From positions 5,273,296-5,337,295 of the forward strand of contig NOKP01000001.1 in assembly GCA_002682825.1 (NCBI GenBank): 64,000 nucleotides of DNA, read 5' to 3'. This document shows positions 1-11,172 of this stretch, piece after piece. The position numbers and the translations under genes are program-made. The number at the start of each line of letters is the position of its first letter. The stretch's first letter is position 1. The notes below the pieces were generated by a model, which saw only the letters and a list, made by a program, of their open reading frames with translations, was not told where the DNA came from and searched no databases. This DNA is from Neonectria sp. B-13 (taxonomy: Eukaryota > Ascomycota > Sordariomycetes > Hypocreales > Nectriaceae).

Positions 1-239
1 GGTCTCCCGTGCCCGACGGCATGCGGTCGACTTCCTCATTCGACTTCCAGAACGGCCACGGTGTCAACGACATGGCCATTGTCGACTCGATCCGCTCCGT
101 CCTAGGTGAGGTCGATCTTGATACGGTCACGAAGAAGCAGGTCCGCGCCCTAGTCGAGCAGCGCCTCCAGACGGAGCTGGTTGGCGAGCGCCGCACCTTT
201 ATGGATCGCCAGATCGATCATGAGTTGGAGAACATGTGA
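1..239 (+). CDS. Chitin synthase C-terminus (DEK_C tail), 5' truncated by window
   Basis: Only the last ~78 codons are inside the window; the reading frame is open from base 3 and ends in TGA at 237-239. The visible part is a short Ser-rich linker followed by a DEK_C-like helical domain with the words [18 protein letters not shown] and [12 protein letters not shown]. In filamentous fungi this arrangement is the extreme C-terminus of the large chitin synthases that also carry an N-terminal myosin-like motor (class V/VI). These enzymes polymerise UDP-GlcNAc into wall chitin at the hyphal tip. The motor, catalytic and membrane domains would lie to the left of the window. Class V versus VI cannot be decided from this fragment, and another DEK_C protein is possible. 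The gene converges with the kinase gene that ends at 903. Confidence 0.65.
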   Translation, partial: SPVPDGMRSTSSFDFQNGHGVNDMAIVDSIRSVLGEVDLDTVTKKQVRALVEQRLQTELVGERRTFMDRQIDHELENM

Positions 240-902
240 TGCATAGGAGAGAAAGATGAAGAACAGCGGGAAAGAGGAGAGGTGTCTGTCTCCTGATCTC
301 AGTACATACCTTCTGGGGGTTTATACACAGCCACCCACGCATGGTCATGAGTTTTCATGCTCCTGTGTCGCGTGGGTGGTGCAGCGACCAGGGATGGACA
401 AGGGTAGCCGGGCTGTGGGTGTCCAAAATGAAAGTTCAGGATTGTGTTCTTGGCGTTTGTGTTCGGAATAGGGAGTCGTTCGTTGAATATTTGTTCGCAT
501 CTACTAAAGAGATCAAAGTGGTCTAATGGCACCGGGCTGGGCTGGTTGGGTTGCGCTACATCGCTTGGCCTAATCAGAAAGGGTCTTTTCCTATTATTAT
601 AATACGTTTGGTTAATTGCTTGTTTGCCTTGCACTGATTATTTGCTTGCATTCACGATGACCCAACAAATTGGCTACAGCGGTAGTGGTAATATAAAAGT
701 CATGGTCTGGCAATATAAACTCTTTAATCCCACCCAAATGAGGCCCATCCGTTGGCTTTTGGTTTCACTTGCTACTATATTAGACGTCGTTCGTGTTCTC
801 TTCTTAGATCAACTCGACTTGAGAGCACCACCTAGCCTCCCCATTCCTTTGTTCCGTGAACTTATGGCCTCTTGGGAGCAAGCGGAATATCCAACGAAAG
901 TC
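240..902. other. Intergenic, convergent 3' regions
   Basis: 663 bp between the chitin synthase stop and the kinase stop, which face each other. The overlapping short reading frames on both strands have no recognisable domain. AT content rises between about 590 and 780, as expected for fungal 3' UTR and polyadenylation signals. Nothing else was seen. Confidence 0.6.
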
Positions 903-2380
903 CTACTTATCAATCATGCCGACGCCCTTGAGACGGAGGTACACATCAGTGCCCCAACCGTACAAGCTCTGGACGGCGATGCCACCGCCAAAATACTCTG
1001 CGTAGGCCCGGCTCAGAGGCAAGCCGTAGCCGAGGCCGGCGATGGAGCTGCCGCCGGTGCTGGCGGAGGCGATGGCTCCGAGGCCGATATCACTACCACT
1101 TCCGGAGCCGGGAAAGTCGTCGGGGTTGTCGGAGAAGGTGGTGAAGGAGTAGGACCAGATACTGGGGGCGACGTCGGGGGGGATGCCGCCACCGCGGTCG
1201 CGGATGCGGATGGTGACGCCAGGGGCGTTGTCGTCTAGCAGGGCGATGGCACCGCGATCGTCGTCCTCTGAGGGGTGGGCAACGGCAGAAGGAGGATCGT
1301 TGTACGGGGGCTGACGAATCGGAGGCTCCGGAGCGATGGTGACGATGACGGGCTCGCGGGACTTGTTCTCGACGGTGGCGCGGAAGGCGTTCTTGAGGAG
1401 CTCTGTGACGATATACTCGAGGTGCATCGGAACAAAGGCAAAGGTAGTATCAGGCTCGCCGTCGATGCGGAGCTGGGGGCGGACGCCGTATCGCAGCTCG
1501 CAGATGTCGGCGACGAAGCCGGCGCACGACTCAATGATATCGGCGGGCTTGAGGACGGTGTCGATGACGCCAATGTACGAGGGGTGCTCCGGACAGGGCG
1601 TGGGACTGGCGGGCGGGTCAAAGTGCGGCTGGCTGCTGAAGTGCAGGGCGATATGCTGCTCGGCGATGAGGCGGGTGCCGATGCGGGCGCGGAGATGCTG
1701 GTCGAGGAAGCGGGTGACCTCGACGGGGGAGATGTAGCGGCGGCACTCGAGGAAGCCCTTTGCGAGGATGGGGATGGTGTCGGTGTGAGTCTGAACGAGC
1801 TCGGCGAGGACGTTTGTGAAGCGGACCTCGTCGTCAGGGGAGGAGATGGGGCGGCCGTCGCGGGAGGCGTGCAGGTAGGGCAGCAGTATGGAGAGCGAGT
1901 GGATGTAGTTGTTGTAGATGCGCGAGATGTTTGGGTTCGTGACGACGATGTAGGGCAGGTTGCGGAGGGCCTGGATGCGGTGGGCGAGGCGGACGGGCAG
2001 GAGGGAGAGGGCGAAGTTGGCCGAGGTGAGGAGGGATTCGGAGGAGAGAGGAGGGCGGCCGTGTCTGTGAGATGGTTAGTGCCATGATTCCCCCGGTATC
2101 ATCGCGACCACATGACATACCGGACCAGGTCGGTGAGGCTGAGGGAGTGTTGATGCTGCCGGGCCAGCGCCGCAATCTCAGCGTCTGACACCTTGTGAGT
2201 ATGCAAACGACGGCGTTGCGAGGGGCCAGGGCAGCCGAGAGCCGGCCGAGAGGTCCATTGCGAGCGCCGTGAGCTGTGCAGTGCGCTCTGAGGCCAGTGG
2301 GACTGCGATTGCGGTCGGGAGAAGACGAGAGGGAGAGCAGAGGCAGCGGTACTGGTGCTCCGAGGCAGGCACCGCCTCAT
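903..2380 (-). CDS. Mitochondrial ketoacid dehydrogenase kinase (PDK/BCKDK family)
   Basis: Two exons, 2380-2121 and 2064-903 (56-bp intron, GTATGT...CACAG), give ~473 aa. The start at 2380 gives a basic, Ser/Arg-rich presequence (MRRCLPRSTS...) typical of mitochondrial import; an in-frame ATG at 2410 would add 10 residues. After the splice comes the word HGRPPLS, then a helical regulatory domain (LPVRLAHRI) and a GHKL ATPase domain. Its N-box is ELLKNAF (~308-314), the G1 box is DRGGG (~376) and the G2 box is GYGLPLSRAYAEY (~431). These kinases phosphorylate the E1 alpha subunit of pyruvate or branched-chain 2-oxoacid dehydrogenase and switch it off. The LPVRLAHRI and TDVYLRL words recall the branched-chain kinase as much as PDK, so the substrate is left open. 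The acidic/Gly-rich insert between N and G1 boxes and the Gly/Ser-rich insert before G2 are longer than in animal enzymes. Confidence 0.88.
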
Positions 2381-3058
2381 TGACGCCAAGCTGGCAGATG
2401 AGCCATTCATTGCCGCCGCTTCATTTGAGCATTCTGACCTGCTTGGGGCTTCGATTTGTGCGAGCGAGCGCGTGGCGGGGCCGAGGATGAATGGGAAAGA
2501 ATGGGAAAAACACAGCGTCGACGTTCCGTTTGGTGATGCTCGGATGGATGGATGACTCTCCGTCTCCCCCCCGGGAAGCTTGGACCCGGCTCCCGACGGC
2601 AGCGGCACATTGCGCTGGGGGAAAGGCTTATCTCGGCCGTTAGCGCGCTTTCGGGCGGCTTATCGCGGGGCAGAACAGAGGGCAGTCACAGGGGCTTACA
2701 GGGGCTTACAGGGCTTACATGGGGGCCCCCGGGGGGGAAGAGGGGGGGATCCGCGGTGAGGGGCTGCCTACCGTAGGCTACCGTAGGCTCTAATACGTCA
2801 CCGGCCCGGTTCGTCTCGTGTCAGTCGAGGGGCAGGACGAGAGCAGGATGAGATGCCGAGGAATGCGCAAGGTGTGATATATTTCTGCTATCCGGGACAG
2901 GTTTATCATTCGTTTATAACATATAACCTCTTTCTTTCTATAGAGAAGATGATGAGGCCAGTAGCCCGCTCAGCTCATCCAGGTCTATGCAAAGCTAGCC
3001 AACGTCCCTCAACAGGCCATCCTGACGCCGTTCTCATTCTTCCCAGCGCTGCCATCAT
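2381..3058. other. Intergenic, kinase promoter and inhibitor 3' region
   Basis: 678 bp upstream of the kinase and downstream of the I9 inhibitor. It holds GGGGCTTACA tandem copies (listed separately) followed by a G/C homopolymer-rich run at about 2719-2746. No coding signal was found. Confidence 0.6.
2688..2719 (+). repeat. Tandem ACAGGGGCTT repeat upstream of the kinase gene
   Basis: Three direct copies of ACA-GGGGCTT (the last with three G), 308-340 bp upstream of the kinase ATG. The 19-bp core at 2698-2716 is repeated exactly at 20345-20363, upstream of eIF5A. AGGGG is also a stress-element-like word, but function is unknown. Confidence 0.8.
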
Positions 3059-3493
3059 CTACTGTGTCCTGACCTCCTGGTCGAGTTCAACGAGCTTGAT
3101 GTGCTCGTTCGACTCCAGTGTGTTGACTGCGTCCTGGGGAAAGGCGACCCTGGGGACGTTAGCAAACGGGACAGACTTGTTGGGCAAAGGGGGAGGGAGG
3201 GGAACGCACGAGAAGCCCTTGATCAAGGAATACTCGTGCTCGATCTTGCCGCCCTGGTCGATGGCGTGCTGCTTGGCACTGTTGCAACTTGTCAGCTCCC
3301 GTCTTGACTCTACCCATCATATATCTCGTCTGGTTTCGAGCAGAGGGGAGGGTTCGGGGAGGCCTTACGCCTGGATCTGCTCGGGCGAGGCGTCGTCCTT
3401 GCATGAGACCTGTGAGGGGTAGAAGCTGTCAGCGAGGTTCGGGGGCTCTACGGGCGACGAGATGGGTTTGCTACTCACAATGTAGGTAGGCAT
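3059..3493 (-). CDS. Small proteinase inhibitor I9 family (yeast PbI2-like)
   Basis: Four exons, 3493-3479, 3409-3369, 3278-3210 and 3149-3059, join to 71 aa. The three introns (69, 90 and 60 bp) have GTGAGT/GTAAGG/GTGCGT donors and CAG acceptors. The protein begins MPTYIVSCKDDAS, has the central word EHEYSLIKGFSVAFP and ends VELDQEVRTQ. This is the fold of a subtilisin propeptide standing alone, as in yeast proteinase B inhibitor 2 and the Pleurotus inhibitor: a cytosolic chaperone-inhibitor of subtilisin-like vacuolar proteases, with roles in vacuole fusion reported in yeast. No signal peptide is visible. The first coding exon holds only five codons. No single exon is long enough to be found as an ORF, so the gene is easily missed. 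Confidence 0.88.
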
Positions 3494-6400
3494 GTTTGCT
3501 TGTTTCTGGGGGGGGTGGGGGATCTGTTCGATGGTGGTTTCTTGTTGATGTAGATGGTGATGGAGGTGGTGATGTTGTTGGAAGATGTGTGGTTACAGGT
3601 GGGAGCTTTTAGAGATGGGAATGATGATGAAACTCCCCCCTCTTGCGAACCGTGGATGGGTTCCAGTTATATCCACAACCACCACCAAAAGCGTGACTCG
3701 CCGGAACCTACCCAAGAGACCTACCAACTAAGGATATCATCACAACCACACTCAAAAGCCCACGTACACCCAAGGCACAGCACGTTACGTTTGCGCACCC
3801 ACTCTGCTCTTACACGCCAATCAGTCCGTCCCTATCGCGCCAGTTGCCTGTTTGGGCTGCGTCGGGCCTGCCCGCCATAGGGTTGACTCGCTCGTAGAGG
3901 GGGGCATGACGCAATCCGTCCGGCAGCGGCCAGGTTTCTGACGGGCTGCGTTCTTGCAAGGAAAATGCCCGAGTCTTGGGGATTCAATGACGTGGGCGTG
4001 GGGATCGCGGTTGGCCTTTTGTGTGTTTGGAGCGTCAAGTGAGACAAACTTGGCAGTTTTGCTGCGAGAGCGTGGCCGCCGGGTGTCATCATCGCCGAGA
4101 TAAGCATCGCCTCTATTCGATGGGGGCATCTAACCGTCCGAAGTTACGGTGGCCACATCGTCATGCACGTCGTGCGATGATTTGTTCTCCCTACGCATGT
4201 AGATCTGCAAATAGGATCTCCTCATCATGTTCCAGATGCCCCATCACATCCAACGATGTGAAACAAGGCTTCTTTCGATATGCATGGCGCTCCAGGGTAT
4301 CTCGCCCTCGGGCACGCCCAGGAATATATGCCCGGCCAACTCCAAGTCCCTCCCGACTATCTATCCCGTCCTCGACACGGGCTCGGATCGGGATGCATCG
4401 TCGGCACCGCCGGCTGCTCGGGGATGCGTAGCCAGCGGCGTCCCTTGGGCCCACATCTCCGGGGCGGCAGCGTCATCCTAGCAGGGTTTGAGCTTCACAG
4501 ACTACCTGTCGGGCTCTTGCAACATGAAATCTGCTTTGCTAAAACAACCTGGTTAGCTAAGTAACCACTTGATAAGATCCTGACTTTTGATTTACCTGTT
4601 CAAAGCTTTAACGGTAATAGTTGGTTGCGTCCGTTGTTAAAAGCTTGGTTGACGAAGAGCATCATTATCAACCAACGTCTCAGCGTTATTTGGCAAACAC
4701 ACGTGGCTGCTGATGTCGGAGAGCACTTATCCGTATGGGGTCATGTAGGGTAAAAAGTCACCTTGGTTGAAAGGTTTATTTAGAAGTCGCGAATATGAAG
4801 GACACAAGACGTTGGGAGAGCCGAGTGTTGGCATGCCGAGTGTCCTTGTGAGCTACCCTGTACTCGCTCGTTAAATCACAATTTGCGACACTTTTCGTGA
4901 TTGTCATGGTTTGATGTCACGTTTGTTCATGACGACGATGCCTGTTTTACATTGCTCATGATTCAGATACACCGAGGTGCAAGTAGAAGTACAATCTCAC
5001 TGATGGCATGTCGTCGCAATAATGTTATCAAACCACCACCACTTGGCATCCATGTTGACTCCGTGGTTGCCATCATGTCCCATGACGCTGACGAAGGTGA
5101 GAGAAAGACGAGGACGAGGAAGAACCAGCGATAGGAGCGAGATAGACTGCAGAAGGCCCCCTATCGCAATATGTATACCTCGTAGTTTGTCGTTCAGTAA
5201 GTAGTTGCCGCCCATGGGGACGATAGGTACGTATGTACGGATAGCAGCAAGCCTGTCCCATGGAGTCTCGTTAACTCCGGGATGAGAACGGATGCCGTGC
5301 AGTGTGCATCTGTTCCATGACAGGGTCGGTACTCGGTACCAATGCTGGCTGCTGCGCGGGACACCCGCGTAGCCCTTTGGGCGCGCCCTACCGAATATCC
5401 GTATGCACAGTCGAATTCGGAAACCAGGGTCCATCATGATCCAATCGTTCGCAGGCTGGGCGGTTTTGGCGTCGTGATATCAAGAGCGACGACCAACCAC
5501 GAGCCCGGGATCGTATTCGTATCCGGGTGGAGAACGGATGGAACATGTCCATGAATTAATTCATGGATCATGGGTCAGTCCCAATCTGACCAAGTCCGTT
5601 CAAGTTCCCAACAGAGAATTCACACATTAGTCATCTGAAGAGCGGTCAATGTCAACTGGCGGCTGTGGGGAAACCAATTGGCCAATGGGTCTGCTGGACA
5701 GAGTCCCGCGAGGGCGGCCGACGATCAACATCGTTGCGAGGGGAGGAGGAGAACACTCAGGGGAGCCATGTGGCTACCAGCGCAATTGTGCAGTTATGTC
5801 GGATCGAAGGCCGGGTCCTGCCCTACGATTATGGCACTGTAACCATCACGGCCGGTGGTATCTACGGATGCTGTGCTGTCTGTGGACTTCATACAAGGCG
5901 GCAGCGCATGAGGAACGGTCGGAGCAATGAAAGCCGGCCGACGAGATGGCGAGAACGCTGGCCGAATACGACGGATGAGGCCTCTAGCTCGCAGACTGGC
6001 TCGGAGCGACGGGATCTTGTCTTTGGCGAGCGCCGAGGGGGAGTGGGGGTGAATGGTTCACCAACTGACCCATTCCCTTCATCTGATCAGTGGCCCGCCC
6101 CTTGTTCACACCCAGCGTTGTGACAGGCTATAAGCAGGCAACCCCTTGTCCGGCGGCTCCACGTAGCTCGATAGGGAGATGCACTCACCACCCCGAGGCT
6201 TGCCCTAGGAGAGGAGCCGTGCCTGGTCTGCCTCCTTGGCACTTGGCTTGGGTGTCTGGCAGATGTGAAAACGGATGCATGATCTTAGATTAACATGGCT
6301 AGCGCGCGGCGCCGCCCTTGACGAGACCTGTGAGGTTTAAACGCCGATATTTCATTCCCAAGGCGCGATCGAGCTTCGCCAGGTAGGTAGGTAGTTGTGT

Positions 6401-7876
6401 GGTGTTGAGCCTCCGTCCGTACGGATATCATGTGTGGGTTATCTGATGTTAGCATCGCATTGAGCCCATGTCCAGCCTGTTGAGGAGCGGGCATTAGGAA
6501 TCAGTTGTAAACAGTCTAGGGCTGAGGCTGAATGCCGAAGCCCCGGGCCCCAAGCGGCTTGATTTGCTTGTGAGTGTTCCACACATACCCAACACTGACT
6601 TCTATACGGATACGCGTAGTGCGTACGCAGTCCGGAACGCCGTTGTTCTCCGTCCAGTGTCAGGTCATGAGGACTGAAAACAGTCGCGTCGACGGGGATG
6701 GCATATGTAAGGGTCCATCGCTTGGGCACTTAGGAAAGAGCCTCTCTGCTCCTATCAAGATGGAATCCATTGTCAGTGCTTGCATGTTGCATGATATCCC
6801 GAATACGCATGCGCTGTGCTCGGAGGACTCCGGAGGTAGGCATATGCCTGGGGATTTGTACGTATAGCAGCTGGATTTGTTGAGTGCCGTGGGCCGCGGG
6901 ATGAAGAAAGCAATCGAGGAGGAGATGGGAGGTTGCGGCCAACGGGTGATTGGTGCCTGTATTCGTACAGACGATATCTAACCCTCCCCAGCCGCAATGT
7001 ATATGGACGGGAAGCATCTGTAAGAAGAAGGCATGGGGCGCCGTCACCCGTGCAGCCGCGGGGCCTTGGGTCAGGGTCCGGTCTGGCATGGGGAAACGTA
7101 CGATGTAACGAGAAAATGCCAGGGGAAGAACTGGAGGGTTTCCCGCCCGGGCGGTACGCCATGTGCGGCACGTAGCCCTGCGGCGCAAGGTGTATTCGTT
7201 GTCAACGGCGAGGGGACAAGTGGCTGGTGAAATGCTGTTCGGGCGTGGTGGTTGCGACGGCGTGCTGTGGAAGCCATTGCTGAGTGATGGCGGGGAGGAC
7301 TGGGAATGGTCAATGGCACAAGGCGGGTGGGTGTGGGTGAACAAGGGCTATTGTTAAAGCGGCGGGTGATGACGATGGGTTTGCAATGATGCAAGATGCA
7401 AGATGGGAAATGGAGAATGCAAAATGCGAGAGAAGCGAAGGTGCTACTGAGAGCGAAGATTGACGACATATAAAGGGCCAGTGTGATTGAAAGCAACGAC
7501 CAGTTGCCTGTTGGAACGAATTGATCTGATCTGGTCACCTAGGTTTGGTTGATACTGACTGCTAGCTCTCGATTGATCTAGTGAGGAAGTAATGTAATTG
7601 AGTGAGATGGTCGGCCACGGCCGCGGCTGCCGCTTCGTGCCGCAGCCCTCTCTGGCTCTGCAGCCCATCACTGTCGCATTTCCCGGAGACGGCAAAGTGG
7701 TATGTTTTCCTAGGTCCCGGAGCTCAACGCAGCCGGCCGTGATGTACGTACTCCCGTCCTGTGCCACACAAACGCCGGCGCGAGGTGTGGAAAGATGAAA
7801 AGAGGAAAAGAGGAAAAAGAGGAACCTAGCCCGGCCTTACGTTTGGTTGGAGGTTAACCGTGCATCTTGCCCAACC

Positions 7877-7932
7877 AAATTGCCGCGCTAGACCATGAGG
7901 GGCAATTTCGCGGATAGGTTTGGGGTCTAGCG
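7877..7932. repeat. Two interlocked inverted repeats
   Basis: AAATTGCC (7877-7884) is complementary to GGCAATTT (7901-7908). CGCTAGACC (7886-7894) is complementary to GGTCTAGCG (7924-7932). The order A-B-A'-B' means the two stems interlock like a pseudoknot if transcribed. No known element was recognised. Confidence 0.6.
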
Positions 7933-8665
7933 AGATAGTCGGTAGATTAGGCCCCGCGGGAAGAGGACAAGAAAAAAAATGGATTGATTGATTGAAATGA
8001 AGCCCAGCAAAATTAGTTGACTGTCGTCATCTCCCAGGATTATCTAGTCACTCTCAGATCTTCCCGAGAGGAGGGAGAGAGTCTTCCTGAGAGAGACAGA
8101 CGGGGGGGACAAAGGCAAAGATGCTCCGTACTTACTAGAGAGGGAGAGACAACAAGACAAACACAGAGAAAGAGAGACCCGATCCCGGCCGTTGTCATCG
8201 TGTTCAGCCAGTTCTTTCTTCCGGTCTGTTCCTATCGTATGGCCTGGATTGACAACGAGAAGGAAACCCCGGTAGCTGCCCATGTCTCCGCGGGGGGGCC
8301 CGTCTATTCATACTGACTGACGCCTGATCATTGCCGCTGCCCGTCAATGGTGCTGCTGGCTGTTGCTGTTGCTGTTGCTACGTTAGTGCTGCGGGTATTC
8401 CGTCGAGAAAGTAGTAGAGAGAGGGTGTGGTGTGGGTGTGTGCGTGCGCGTGTTGTTGTGGCTGCTTTCCCACCTCCGCACCACCAAGAGTTATCCGTGA
8501 TCCACAGTCTTCAACCACACGCCCCCCCCCTGGTCAATCTCGGTGGAGAGAGCGACAGAGCGGCAGACCGGAGACAGGAGACTGGAGAAGCAACAGAGTC
8601 AATTCCAAGAAGAAGGTGAGAAAAAAAGACGGCAATCAGTGTTTCAAGAGAAGGCGCTTTCGAAG

Positions 8666-8702
8666 CAGTCGGTCAGCCAGCCAGTCAGTCAGTCAGTCAG
8701 TG
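8666..8702 (+). repeat. CAGT/CAGC microsatellite
   Basis: Imperfect tetranucleotide run ending in four CAGT units, inside the region upstream of ERG5. A (TCC)n run follows at about 8738-8752. Confidence 0.7.
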
Positions 8703-9308
8703 GTGTGTCCCCGACTCCCTGGCCCTCAACTTCTTCCTCCTCCTCCTCCTCATAATAACTCCTCTTCTCCTCAGTCCTTCACCACCACCGCCGAAAATCC
8801 CACCCTTGACTCGGTCTTCACCCCCCGGAACCCCGGGCCCTTTTTTTCTTCTTCTCCCGCACGAAGTACATGACCATCCCCATTTTCGCACATTGTTGAT
8901 CATACCCGGACCCTTCTTTTAGGTACCTGAGTCCTGGCCTACCGGCGCTTGCGGTGCCCTGCCCGGGAATTACTAACGCCTCCTCCCTCCGCCGCCGGAC
9001 TTCCTCAAACCTACCTTTTCCTCTCCCACCCCCCCTTCTCTCTCTCCCTCTCTTCCTCTCTCCTCGTCCCTCTCCTCCCCCAAAGGTCCTCCTCGCGCCT
9101 TTGGTCATCCGTCATCTCCGTTTCGTGGTCCTTCTCGTGGTCCGACACACGCACGGCTCGAGACTCGACGCCCTTCATTACAACACCAACAACATCTCGA
9201 CTCGGCATCCCTCTGGCGACCGACGCGACCAAGTTCTCTCTCGATTCCGTTCGCCTCCACTCGGCCTAGATTCGACCTGTCCGTCGTCTCTTCCCACCAG
9301 CCGCCGCA

Positions 9309-11172
9309 ATGGACGCCGTCAACTCCACTGCCTCGGGCTTCACGTCTGTCCTGGCCAACGCCAAGTACCCCAGTGTCAATATCCCCCCCCAATTCGACTA
9401 TGTCGTCGACGCCATCTCCAATGCCGGAGCCTGGACCATCACCTTCACCTTGATCGCCCTGTGCGTCGTTTACGATCAGTGTACGTCTCTCGTGCACCCC
9501 CTCTGTAATCCCCGACGACCAGTCGCACTGACGTAACGTCTTCCTCTCGCAGTCAGCTACATCATTCGAAAGGGCTCCATTGAGGGCCCTTCCTGGAAGC
9601 TCCCTTTCATCGGACCCTTTCTCCAGTCCATGGATCCCAAGTTCGAGGAGTACCATTCCAAATGGCTCAGTGGCCCTCTTAGCTGCGTCTCCGTCTTCCA
9701 CAAGTGAGCACTCTCCCCTGAAGCTCCGATGATGGTCCCACTGACATGCTCGCATAGGTTCGTCGTGATCGCCTCGACTCGCGACATGGCTCGCAAGGTC
9801 CTCAACTCGCCCTCGTACGTCAAGCCTTGCGTTGTCGACGTCGCGTACAAACTCCTTGGCCATGACAACTGGGTGTTCCTCGACGGCAAGAAGCATGTCG
9901 ACTTCCGAAAGGGTCTCAACAACCTCTTTACCCGCAAGGCCCTCCAGTCTTACCTGCCCGGCCAGGAGGAGGTGTACAACACGTACTTCGAACGCTTCGT
10001 CGACATCACCAAGGAAAACAAGGGCGAGCCCCTCCCCTTCATGGTCGAGTTCCGTGATCTTATGTGCGCCGTCTCCTGCCGCACGTTTGTAGGCCACTAC
10101 ATCTCCGACAAGGCCGTCAAGAAGATTTCCGACGACTATTACCTCATCACTGCCGCCCTCGAGCTCGTCAACTTCCCCATCATCATTCCCTTCACCAAGA
10201 CGTGGTATGGCAAGAAGGCGGCCGACATGGTCCTGGCCGAGTTCACCAAGTGCGCCGCCAAGAGCAAGGTTCGCATGATCGCTGGCGGCGAGGTTACCTG
10301 TATCATGGATGGCTGGGTCCAGCAGATGATCAAGTCCCAGGCTTGGCGCGATGCCGAGGAGAATGGCAACACCGAGGGCGTCGAGAAGCCCCAGCCCCTC
10401 CTTCGCATGTTCAACGATTATGAGATCTCCCAGACAATCTTCACCTTCCTCTTCGCCTCTCAGGATGCCACCAGCAGTGCCGCCACTTGGTTGTTCCAAA
10501 TCACTGCCCAGCGACCCGATGTCCTCGACCGTGTCCGAGAAGAGAACCTCAAGGCCCGCAACGGCGACCCCTATGCGGAGGTCAACATGGACCAGCTCGA
10601 GGCAATGACGTACACGCGCGCCGTTGTCCGCGAGCTGCTGCGATACCGCCCCCCGGTCCTCATGGTTCCCTACCTGGTCAAGAAGCCGTTCCCCATCAGC
10701 GATACGTATACTGTCCCCAAGGGTGAGTTTGAGTGTCCTCGCGTGTTTGACTAAGATCAATGAGCGCTAACGGATGCTTGATAGGCTCTATGCTGATTCC
10801 CACGACCTACCTGGCCCTCCACGATCCCGATGTGTATGAGAACCCCGATTACTTTGACCCCGAGCGATACTACACCGGTGATGCCGAGGAGAAGGGCAAG
10901 AAGAACTACCTCGTGTTTGGTGTTGGCCCCCACTATTGTCTCGGACAGACATATGCCCAACTCAACCTGGCGTTGCTCATTGGAAAGGCTTCGTTGATGC
11001 TGGACTGGAAGCACCATGCGACCCCCCGTTCAGAGGAGATTAAGGTGTTTGCCACCATCTTCCCCATGGTAAGTGCTTCCCCATCAAACCTTGTATCCGA
11101 AATGGAGAGAACCAGAGAACTAATGCGTTGTAGGATGATTGCCCTCTGACCGTGGAGAGGAGGAAGTGGTGA
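9309..11172 (+). CDS. erg5: Sterol C-22 desaturase, cytochrome P450 CYP61
   Basis: Five exons, 9309-9480, 9553-9703, 9758-10722, 10785-11068 and 11134-11172, encode 536 aa, the usual CYP61 length. An N-terminal membrane anchor (~38-58, [16 protein letters not shown]) precedes the P450 fold. The I-helix word is [10 protein letters not shown] (~339-348), the ExxR motif is ELLR (~400-403), and the haem loop [10 protein letters not shown] carries Cys ~481. The middle ([18 protein letters not shown]) is characteristic of CYP61 rather than CYP51. The ER enzyme introduces the C22-C23 double bond late in ergosterol synthesis and needs NADPH-P450 reductase. The last exon encodes only 13 codons. The ATG follows a long CT-rich leader. 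A 551-codon open frame lies antisense to the main exon but looks like a codon-bias artefact. Confidence 0.95.

Larger units (their letters stand above)
3494..9308. other. 5.8-kb gene-poor region and ERG5 leader
   Basis: No convincing gene was found on either strand. The longest frames (for example 4997-5437 minus and 5665-6123 plus) show no domain, no splice-linked continuation and low-complexity or Arg-rich composition. The right end (about 8700-9090) is strongly pyrimidine-rich, with CTC/TCC runs and short upstream ATGs, and probably forms the promoter and 5' UTR of ERG5. Microsatellite-like CAGT repeats lie at 8666-8702, and overlapping inverted repeats lie at 7877-7932. The region could host a non-coding transcript, but the sequence alone does not show one. 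Confidence 0.5.

Noticed and set aside
1275..2087. 270-codon open frame on the plus strand
   Set aside because: Antisense to the kinase exon 2; the minus strand carries a full GHKL ATPase with correct splice sites.
4997..5437. 146-codon minus frame
   Set aside because: No recognisable domain, no upstream or downstream exon partners, and Arg/Ser-rich random-like composition.
5665..6123. 152-codon plus frame
   Set aside because: No domain or splice continuation; it overlaps another open frame in a different register.
8700..9300. Sterol-response (SREBP or Upc2-type) sites in the ERG5 leader
   Set aside because: I looked for exact consensus words and found only near matches; not enough to report.
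9105..10760. 551-codon open frame on the minus strand
   Set aside because: It lies antisense to the main exon of ERG5, has no domain, and such frames arise from the strong third-position C bias of the sense gene.
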